From the NCBI GenBank assembly GCA_964591105.1, contig CAZPZR010000030.1, positions 1 to 20,564 of the forward strand: a stretch of 20,564 nucleotides of DNA, in the 5' to 3' direction. This document shows, piece after piece, positions 14,986 to 20,564 of the stretch (position 1 is its first letter; the number at the start of each line of letters is the position of its first letter). A model generated the notes under the pieces. That model ran no database searches, was not told the origin of the DNA, and saw nothing but the letters and a program-made list of their open reading frames with translations. The stretch comes from CAZPZR01 sp964591105. Its GTDB lineage: Bacteria > Bacillota > Clostridia > Lachnospirales > Lachnospiraceae. The position numbers and the translations under genes were made by a program.

Positions 14986-17900
14986 TCATTTGCTTTCAAT
15001 TGACTTTTCTGTCACTTTTACGCTGTTTTCACCCAAATAATTGGTTAATCTGCTCAATAAACCAGGCTCAACTTGTACATTTTTGTTTGGCGGCAATCTC
15101 TTAATCGCTCGTTCCGCCTTGCAGTAAATAATAACCGGGTCATTTCCGTCTGATTCGGCTAACATTCGATAGAGAAATTGTTCCTCTGCGAGGAATTTTT
15201 CTTTCGTTTCAAATTGCAGCCATAACTCTTTTCTCGTCTGCTCAAACGGAATCACTGACTCACAGATTAACTTACTTGCAGCGTCATCTTCCTCAGAAAC
15301 TCTGCCTCGAATAAAGACTTTATTTTCCTCAACAAGATACTGCTGATTTTTCTCATAATCTCTTGGGAATACAACCACTTCCACAGTTCCTGCAAGGTCT
15401 TCAATCGTAAGAAATGCCATAACTTTATTATTTTTCGTGTATTTGATTGTCTTTCCTGTGATAATACCACCAATAATCTCTTTGGCACCATCATGCACTT
15501 TTGTTCTTCCAGTTTCTTCATCCAACTGGAAATCCAATGTTGTACGGGAAATACTTTTTCTCCATTTCTCTTCATACTCTTCCATTGGATGCCCTGTTAA
15601 GTATACACCAAGCACTTCTTTTTCGAAAGCAAGTTTTGTCTCTTTTTCATACTCTCCTACATCTGGTAGTGGAATATCAAATTCTGCTTTCTGTTCTTCA
15701 CCCACCAGATCAAATAGAGACATCTGCCCTGTCATCGAATATTTTCTTTCCTGGTTCACCTGATCTAAAATCTGCACATAGATAATCATAAACTGTTTTC
15801 TTGTTCCGCCCAATCCATCAAATGCACCTGATTTTATAAAGTTTTCAATCGTACGCTTATTTACTTCTTTTCCAGAAAGACGCTCAATAAAATCTTTGAG
15901 ATTTTTGAACGCTCCACGGGCATTTCTCTCTTGAATAATTGACTCAATTACTGGACGCCCGATACTTTTAATCGCCGTCAGTCCATATCGAATCTTTCCA
16001 TTGTCTACGGAGAAGTTTCCAACTCCCTTATTAATATCCGGTGGAAGAATTTCAATGCCCATCTGTCCACAGGTGTAAATATATTCTGCCACTTTCCCCG
16101 GATTATCAATCACGGATGTCATCAGTGCGGCCATGAATTCTACTGGATAATAATATTTCAACCAGGCAGTCTGATAGGAAACAACTGCATACGCCGCTGC
16201 ATGTGATTTGTTAAATGCATACTTGGCGAAGTCAATCATTTCATCATAAATTTTATTCGCAATCTGCTCGCTGATTCCATTTGCAATACAGCCCGGAACC
16301 CCTTCCTCTGGATTTCCATAGACGAAGTTCTGTCGTTCTTTTTCCATTACGTCGCCTTTTTTCTTAGACATAGCTCGTCTTAAAAGGTCACTTCGTCCTA
16401 AGGTGTATCCTGCAAGGTCTCGTACAATCTGCATAACCTGTTCCTGATATACAATACATCCGTAAGTTGGCGCAAGGATCGGCTCCAACTGTGGGCAATC
16501 ATAGGTAATTGCCTCCGGATGATTCTTTCCTTTAATATACTGTGGAATGAAATCCATCGGGCCCGGACGGTAAAGAGAAATTCCCGCAATAATATCTTCC
16601 AGACTCTGTGGCTTCAATTCCTTCATGAAGCTTTTCATCCCGGCACTTTCCAACTGGAACACACCATCTGTCTTTCCAGTACCAATGGATGCCAGCACTT
16701 CTTTATCATCATAATCGATTTTTCCCATATCGATGGTTTTTCCAGAACTAAGCTCTGCAAGCCTTGTCGCGTCCTGGATTACCGTCAATGTACGAAGTCC
16801 CAGGAAATCCATTTTCAAAAGTCCCAGTTCTTCCAGTGTGGTCATCGTAAACTGTGTAGTCACAGAACCATCGGAACCAAGCGATAATGGAACATATTCA
16901 TCAATTGCTTTCTGACTAATCACGACCCCTGCCGCATGCATGGATGTATGTCTTGGAAGTCCCTCCAGACGCATAGACATATCAATGAGCTCTTTCACCT
17001 GCGGATCAGTTTCGTATGATTTTTTCAAATCCGGACTCATTTTCAACGCTTTTTCCAAAGTAATATTCAATTCCTTCGGAACCATTTTGGAAATGGAATC
17101 TACAAATGCATATGGTAAATCCATCACACGGCCTACATCTCGAATAACTCCACGAGCAGCCATCGTACCAAAAGTTACAATCTGCACCACTCGATCCGTT
17201 CCGTATTTTCGAACAACATAATCAATAACTTCCTGTCGGCGTTCGAAACAGAAATCCACGTCGATATCCGGCATGGATACTCGTTCTGGATTCAAGAATC
17301 GTTCAAACAGCAACTGATATTTTATCGGATCAATACTTGTAATTCCCAGGCAATAAGCCACGATACTTCCCGCTGCCGAACCACGCCCCGGTCCAACCAT
17401 GATCTGATGGTCTCGCGCATATTTGATAAAATCCCATACAATTAAGAAATAGTCTACATATCCCATAGACTGAATGATGGACAACTCATATTTCAGACGT
17501 TCCTTCAGAGAGTCGTCACCATTTGGATAACGTTCCTCCAAGCCTTCATAGCAAAGCTTGTTCAAATATTCCCAGGAAGAATATCCATCTGGCACATCAT
17601 ATTTCGGAAGTTTCGTCACACCAAATTCAATTTCCACATTACAGCGATCTGCGATTTTCTGCGTATTTTCCAATGCCTGCAGTGCGTAAGGGAAAAGCAT
17701 CTTCATCTCATCTTCGGACTTAATATAATACTGACCGCCATCGTAGCGCATGCGGTCTTCGTCCGCCAGCTTCTTTCCCGTCTGAATACAGAGCAGCATA
17801 TCATGAGGTTTCTCATCTTCCGCGTAAGTATAATGGATATCGTTGGTTGCTACAAGTTCAATCCCTGTTTCATTGCTCATACGAAGAAGTGCCTGATTGA

Positions 17901-18459
17901 CCATCTTCTGTTCCTGCATTCCATGGTCCTGGAGCTCCAGAAAGAAATTTCCTTCGCCGAAAATTTCCTGATAGCGGAATGCTGCCTCCTTTGCCTCTCC
18001 ATACATCCCTCGCATAATATTCTTCTGAACTTCACCTGCAAGGCATGCACTGAGCGCAATAATTCCCTCATGGTATTCCTTCAACACTTCCAAGTCCACA
18101 CGTGGTTTATAGTAGTAACCTTCTGTGAAACCTTTGGACACAATTTTCATCAAGTTATGATAACCAAGATCATTTTCCGCTAACAATACCAAGTGATAAT
18201 ATCTGTCTTCTCCATTTCCGGTTGCTTCTTTATCAAAACGAGAACCCGGTGCCACATATACTTCACAACCAAGAATCGGTTTAATACCTGCCGCTTTCGC
18301 CGCACGATAAAAATCAATCACACCAAACATTACTCCATGGTCTGTGATTGCCACACTATTCATTCCCAGTTCCTTTACTCTGGCAACGCACTCTTTAATT
18401 TTATTTGAACCATCTAATAAGCTATATTCCGTATGAACATGCAAATGCGCAAAACTCAT
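14986..18459 (-). CDS. dnaE: DNA polymerase III alpha subunit (DnaE)
   Basis: The 1157-residue replicative polymerase catalyses chromosomal DNA synthesis. Domains in order: PHP (1-280), family C polymerase palm and fingers (about 290-850, with GPGRGSAAGS and the catalytic PDIDVDF near 398), helix-hairpin-helix region (PPDINKGVGNFSV area, about 800-900), and an OB-fold (about 980-1070, GGIITGKTIKYTKNNK). All nine PHP metal-site positions are present: H7, H9, D16, H41, E66, H89, C139, D207 and H209. Such a complete set accompanies intrinsic 3'-5' exonuclease in Mycobacterium and Thermus DnaE and is degraded in Bacillus and E. coli DnaE. GAGGAG precedes the ATG. In Firmicutes PolC is usually the main leading-strand enzyme, so DnaE may share the fork. 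Family certain; proofreading activity is inferred. Confidence 0.97.
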   Translation of the reverse strand: MSFAHLHVHTEYSLLDGSNKIKECVARVKELGMNSVAITDHGVMFGVIDFYRAAKAAGIKPILGCEVYVAPGSRFDKEATGNGEDRYYHLVLLAENDLGYHNLMKIVSKGFTEGYYYKPRVDLEVLKEYHEGIIALSACLAGEVQKNIMRGMYGEAKEAAFRYQEIFGEGNFFLELQDHGMQEQKMVNQALLRMSNETGIELVATNDIHYTYAEDEKPHDMLLCIQTGKKLADEDRMRYDGGQYYIKSEDEMKMLFPYALQALENTQKIADRCNVEIEFGVTKLPKYDVPDGYSSWEYLNKLCYEGLEERYPNGDDSLKERLKYELSIIQSMGYVDYFLIVWDFIKYARDHQIMVGPGRGSAAGSIVAYCLGITSIDPIKYQLLFERFLNPERVSMPDIDVDFCFERRQEVIDYVVRKYGTDRVVQIVTFGTMAARGVIRDVGRVMDLPYAFVDSISKMVPKELNITLEKALKMSPDLKKSYETDPQVKELIDMSMRLEGLPRHTSMHAAGVVISQKAIDEYVPLSLGSDGSVTTQFTMTTLEELGLLKMDFLGLRTLTVIQDATRLAELSSGKTIDMGKIDYDDKEVLASIGTGKTDGVFQLESAGMKSFMKELKPQSLEDIIAGISLYRPGPMDFIPQYIKGKNHPEAITYDCPQLEPILAPTYGCIVYQEQVMQIVRDLAGYTLGRSDLLRRAMSKKKGDVMEKERQNFVYGNPEEGVPGCIANGISEQIANKIYDEMIDFAKYAFNKSHAAAYAVVSYQTAWLKYYYPVEFMAALMTSVIDNPGKVAEYIYTCGQMGIEILPPDINKGVGNFSVDNGKIRYGLTAIKSIGRPVIESIIQERNARGAFKNLKDFIERLSGKEVNKRTIENFIKSGAFDGLGGTRKQFMIIYVQILDQVNQERKYSMTGQMSLFDLVGEEQKAEFDIPLPDVGEYEKETKLAFEKEVLGVYLTGHPMEEYEEKWRKSISRTTLDFQLDEETGRTKVHDGAKEIIGGIITGKTIKYTKNNKVMAFLTIEDLAGTVEVVVFPRDYEKNQQYLVEENKVFIRGRVSEEDDAASKLICESVIPFEQTRKELWLQFETKEKFLAEEQFLYRMLAESDGNDPVIIYCKAERAIKRLPPNKNVQVEPGLLSRLTNYLGENSVKVTEKSIESK

Positions 18460-18497
18460 AAATCATACTCCTCTTTTAACTAAAATACCTAATGGTT

Positions 18498-18526
18498 AGT
18501 ATAACTTCTTTTTCAGAAAAAGGGAA
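18498..18526 (-). promoter_or_regulatory. Weak candidate promoter of the dnaE operon
   Basis: On the minus strand TTCCCT, 17 bases, TATACT, about 40 bases before the dnaE ATG and after the terminator of the HPr-like gene. The spacer includes CTTTTT-CTG-AAAAAG. The -35 is poor. Confidence 0.35.
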
Positions 18527-18546
18527 TTCTTTTCGAAAATATAAAT

Positions 18547-18574
18547 GGCGATTAGAATAACAACTCTAATCGCC
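18547..18574 (-). terminator. Intrinsic terminator after the HPr-like gene
   Basis: GGCGATTAGA (18547-18556) pairs perfectly with TCTAATCGCC (18565-18574) around an eight-base loop. On the minus strand AUUUAUAUUUU follows. It lies 22 bases past the stop of the HPr-like gene and separates it from dnaE. Confidence 0.85.
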
Positions 18575-18596
18575 ACACATCATTCATTTATCGTAA

Positions 18597-18833
18597 CTAT
18601 TTTCCTGCTACCATGAACTGAATCAGTTTATCAATATCTTCTTTTTCATATGCAATGATTTCAAGCTCTGGAATTTCTCCACCAGAGAAGATGTTTGCCA
18701 TAGATACATACTGACATAACTTAGACTTAAGGTTCAGTCTGTCTCCTTCTCCTGTTACTAATTCTACTCTTCCTTTGCAAGAATCTACTACGTCAAAAAA
18801 TCCTTCGATGTTTGTAATGTTCTGTACTTTCAT
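18597..18833 (-). CDS. HPr-like small protein lacking the phosphorylatable histidine
   Basis: The 78-residue protein aligns with the C-terminal two-thirds of HPr: RLNLKSKLCQYVSM matches the VNLKSIMGVMSL segment of HPr, and GGEIPELEIIAYEKEDIDKL matches the following strand and helix. The GIHARPA loop that carries His15 is absent; the corresponding region reads NIEGFFDVVDS. The Ser at 37 lies where HPr has the kinase-regulated Ser46. It therefore cannot carry PTS phosphate on His15, and recalls regulatory HPr paralogues such as Crh, although Crh replaces the His with Gln rather than losing the loop. AAAGGAG precedes the ATG, with a good promoter and own terminator, so it is a monocistron. The HPr relation rests on my own alignment. 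Confidence 0.7.
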   Translation of the reverse strand: MKVQNITNIEGFFDVVDSCKGRVELVTGEGDRLNLKSKLCQYVSMANIFSGGEIPELEIIAYEKEDIDKLIQFMVAGK

Positions 18834-18870
18834 AATTTAATACTCCTTTAAAAATTCACTTTATTCTCTT

Positions 18871-18898
18871 ATTATAGCCTATTTTTTTCCAAATACAA
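18871..18898 (-). promoter_or_regulatory. Promoter of the HPr-like gene
   Basis: On the minus strand TTGTAT, 16 bases, TATAAT, giving a leader of about 30 bases before the ATG at 18833. The -10 is perfect. Confidence 0.7.
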
Positions 18899-19273
18899 TA
18901 CCATTTTTTCGAGTTTTCATACTTTAAATCGATTACGATAAAAGTGCAACATATCATTACGTAATGTAACAAAAAACATTCTTTCTTTTTAGTGAAATCA
19001 AGCGTACCATATAATCAACAACAAGAAAATAGTAAAGAAAAATATCAAGAAAGAAGCAGCAGAAAGTAATATTATGAAAAAAGCATCAAAAATGTTTCTG
19101 CTAATAAAGCGAAGGGATTATAATTTAGTCAACATACCAAGGATAGAACTCCTTATGATAATAAATGTGTTTTGCTTTGGCTATGGTGTATTCAAATTTT
19201 TATGGTATTATAGCTTAACAATGGGTGGATTTTATCCCACATAAAATACATCCTCATATCAGAAATCATCAAA
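18899..19273. other. Gene-poor AT-rich intergenic gap with two palindromes
   Basis: About 375 bases hold no confident gene. Seen here: ATCG-ATTA-CGAT (18928-18939); the perfect 12-base palindrome CATTACGTAATG (18955-18966), about 60 bases upstream of the HPr-like promoter; an A/G-rich tract (about 19018-19068); and a 56-codon plus-strand ORF, listed apart. No tRNA or riboswitch was recognised. Confidence 0.6.
19074..19244 (+). CDS. Doubtful 56-codon ORF with one hydrophobic segment
   Basis: The ORF starts at ATG 19074 and ends at TAA 19242-19244. It would encode a 56-residue peptide with a basic N-terminus (MKKASKMFLLIKRRDYN) and one membrane-like stretch (about 24-45, IELLMIINVFCFGYGVF). 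The frame is open without a start codon back to about 18996, which fits either a remnant of a larger gene or an accident of A-rich sequence. The ribosome site is weak (AGAAAG), and the only upstream promoter candidate (TATAAT at 19010-19015) has a poor -35. Size and topology resemble small membrane peptides such as type I toxins, but nothing specific supports that. I would not annotate it without conservation or expression data. Confidence 0.2.
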   Translation: MKKASKMFLLIKRRDYNLVNIPRIELLMIINVFCFGYGVFKFLWYYSLTMGGFYPT

Positions 19274-19318
19274 GAGCCGAATAAGTTGAGCATCTCAGCT
19301 CTGTACCTTATTCGGCTC
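19274..19318 (-). terminator. Intrinsic terminator after the TIM-like gene
   Basis: GAGCCGAATAAG (19274-19285) pairs perfectly with CTTATTCGGCTC (19307-19318); the 21-base loop contains a further GAGC/GCTC stem. It lies eight bases past the stop of the TIM-like gene. The minus U-tract is short (UUUGAUGAU). Confidence 0.85.
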
Positions 19319-19326
19319 CTTATTTC

Positions 19327-20103
19327 TTAAGAACGAATTGTCTCTAACGCTTCACGAATCAACTTATCAAATTTTTCTGCCTGCCATGCTGCTCTTCCCA
19401 CGAAGAGTCCATCAATGGATGGCTGCACAATCAATTCGTTTGCATTTCCTGGGTTCACACTTCCTCCATAGAGTACTGGAATTTCTTTTCCTGCTTCCCC
19501 GAAAATTTCTACCAATGTTTCTTTGATTACTTGATGCATTTCTTCTGCATAGTCTGCAGTTGCTGGAGTTCCGTTCACTCCGATGGACCACACTGGCTCA
19601 TACGCTACCCAAATATTTTCCACCTTGCCTGCATCTACGCCGTGGAATCCTACTTTCAGCTGTGTTCGTAGTACTTCTGCGCTGATTCCGTAGTTTTTCT
19701 GTTCTGCTGTTTCACCGATGCAAAGGAGGGTTTTGAATCCGTGTTCCAGAGCTGCTTTTACTTTTTTATTTTCTTCCACGTCTGTCTCACCAAATATATG
19801 ACGTCTCTCAGAATGTCCGATCATTACCAGATTCAGATCCATTTCTTTTAACATCACTGGTGAAATTTCGCCTGTAAATTGTCCTTCGTCTTCCCAGCAC
19901 ATATTCTGTGCACCAAGTCTGACATAGTTGCGGTCTACGTTATTTACTGCATTGTGCAGTGTTGTATAAGAAGGAATAATGAATAATTCGATTTCGTCAC
20001 GGCTTAAATCTTTTGTAAGCTCTACTAATTTCTGAAGATATTCTTCTGTTTCTTTGATTCCTTTATACATTTTCAAATTACTGCCAAAATATATCTTTTT
20101 CAT
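19327..20103 (-). CDS. Triose-phosphate-isomerase-like protein, probably a tetrulose-phosphate isomerase (EryH/LerI type)
   Basis: The 258-residue protein is a TIM-barrel isomerase with catalytic residues intact: N9 and K11 (GSNLKMYK), H97 (IGHSERR) and E169 (VAYEPVW), plus phosphate-binding GGSV (213-216). Classical TIM has GNWKMN and the flexible loop AIGTGKTA. Here the first motif reads GSNLKMYK and loop 6 reads SIGVNGTPATADYAEE, and the C-terminal part reads YGGSVNPGN and DGLFVGRAAW. From memory, these match the EryH/LerI group, which converts L-erythrulose 1-phosphate to D-erythrulose 4-phosphate. A start at 20124 would add seven residues; GAGGT before the ATG at 20103 decides. It starts five bases after the stop of the RpiB-like gene, its expected partner. 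Glycolytic TIM remains the alternative. Confidence 0.85.
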   Translation of the reverse strand: MKKIYFGSNLKMYKGIKETEEYLQKLVELTKDLSRDEIELFIIPSYTTLHNAVNNVDRNYVRLGAQNMCWEDEGQFTGEISPVMLKEMDLNLVMIGHSERRHIFGETDVEENKKVKAALEHGFKTLLCIGETAEQKNYGISAEVLRTQLKVGFHGVDAGKVENIWVAYEPVWSIGVNGTPATADYAEEMHQVIKETLVEIFGEAGKEIPVLYGGSVNPGNANELIVQPSIDGLFVGRAAWQAEKFDKLIREALETIRS

Positions 20104-20107
20104 CTGT

Positions 20108-20548
20108 CTACCTCGCATGATCATATGCTACAAATGCATCTACCTTTGGCTGTGATGAACATCCCTGAACGAATTCATTTCCAAGGAATGCGTCTACTAA
20201 TTCTTCTCGTACTTTACTTCCTGTTGTAAATGCACCCATACACATGATGTTTGCATCGTTACTTAATCTTGCTCTTGTTGCGGAATATACATCGGATACA
20301 AGTGCGGCATATGCACCTTCTACTTTGTTAGCTGCAATGCTTACACCAATTCCTGTTCCACAGATCAGAATTCCTCGATCGAATTCTTTTGCTGCAACAC
20401 TCTCTGCTACCTTTATTGCTACATTTGCATAAATTGGATCTTCACTTCCGAAATCTGTGATTTCGAATCCACCCTTTTTCTCAAGATATTTGATAATGTC
20501 TAATTTTGCTTCCTGTGCGTTTGGATCACATCCGATTACTATTTTCAT
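20108..20548 (-). CDS. RpiB/LacAB-family sugar-phosphate isomerase, probably D-erythrulose-4-phosphate isomerase
   Basis: The 146-residue protein is an RpiB-family aldose-ketose isomerase with the catalytic Cys at 63 (ICGTGIGVS) and the SIAANK segment. Several residues needed for ribose 5-phosphate are changed relative to E. coli RpiB: GCDH becomes GCDP (P9), the ring-opening His of SRQHNDTN becomes Ser 96 in ARLSNDAN, and the phosphate-binding Arg pair near the C-terminus is Cys/Ser and Lys. Loss of the ring-opening His suits an open-chain substrate such as a tetrose phosphate. AAAGGAC precedes the ATG at 20548. The TIM-like gene follows at once, so the two are translationally linked. The operon continues beyond the window on the right. 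Ribose-5-phosphate isomerase is the alternative and the usual automatic annotation. Confidence 0.87.
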   Translation of the reverse strand: MKIVIGCDPNAQEAKLDIIKYLEKKGGFEITDFGSEDPIYANVAIKVAESVAAKEFDRGILICGTGIGVSIAANKVEGAYAALVSDVYSATRARLSNDANIMCMGAFTTGSKVREELVDAFLGNEFVQGCSSQPKVDAFVAYDHAR

Positions 20549-20564
20549 GTTATGTCCTTTCTAC

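Overview
The window reads as chromosome of a low-GC, gut-type Firmicute, most likely Lachnospiraceae. Reasons: AT-rich spacers, GGAGG-type ribosome sites before most genes, a dnaE-pfkA-murI-DUF1934 gene order, an HPr-like small gene ahead of dnaE, and a trigger-factor-like lipoprotein of the kind seen in gut Clostridia. This placement is inferred from protein character, not from a search. No rRNA, tRNA, CRISPR, phage or insertion sequence was found. All confident genes are on the minus strand except one at 12163-12600.

Layout from left to right (minus-strand operons run right to left). 73-3908: tight four-gene operon of MFS permease, SprT-like HExxH protein with a UvrD-type Tudor-like tail, PepV-type dipeptidase and a C_GCAxxG_C_C redox protein. 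4060-4961: small hydrophobic membrane protein and a DUF4230 protein, closed by a hairpin. 5098-9083: DUF819 membrane protein, transglutaminase-like cysteine peptidase and L-Ala-D/L-Glu epimerase, under a near-perfect promoter with palindromes and a hairpin-rich leader. The peptidase gene carries an exact, in-frame 240-bp tandem duplication. 9309-10355: extracytoplasmic trigger-factor/FKBP lipoprotein. 10475-11950: cardiolipin synthase. 12163-12600 (+): one-TM protein of unknown function. 12645-18833: DUF1934, murI, pfkA, dnaE and an HPr-like protein without the phosphorylatable histidine. 18899-19273: gene-poor gap with palindromes and a doubtful 56-codon ORF. 19327-20548: a TIM-like and an RpiB-like gene as a translationally linked pair.

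Two functional themes stand out. First, cell-wall peptide salvage: MurI makes D-Glu for peptidoglycan, while the epimerase turns L-Ala-D-Glu from degraded wall into L-Ala-L-Glu, which a PepV-type dipeptidase could hydrolyse. The DUF819 protein and transglutaminase-like peptidase between promoter and epimerase are natural candidates for uptake and trimming. Second, the TIM/RpiB pair resembles the tetrulose-phosphate isomerases of erythritol/erythrulose catabolism more than housekeeping glycolytic and pentose enzymes: the RpiB-like protein has lost the ring-opening histidine and the TIM-like protein has a non-classical loop 6.

The best candidates for something undescribed are the exact duplication in the peptidase gene, the regulatory region of its operon, the DUF819/peptidase/epimerase cassette, and the tetrose isomerase pair.
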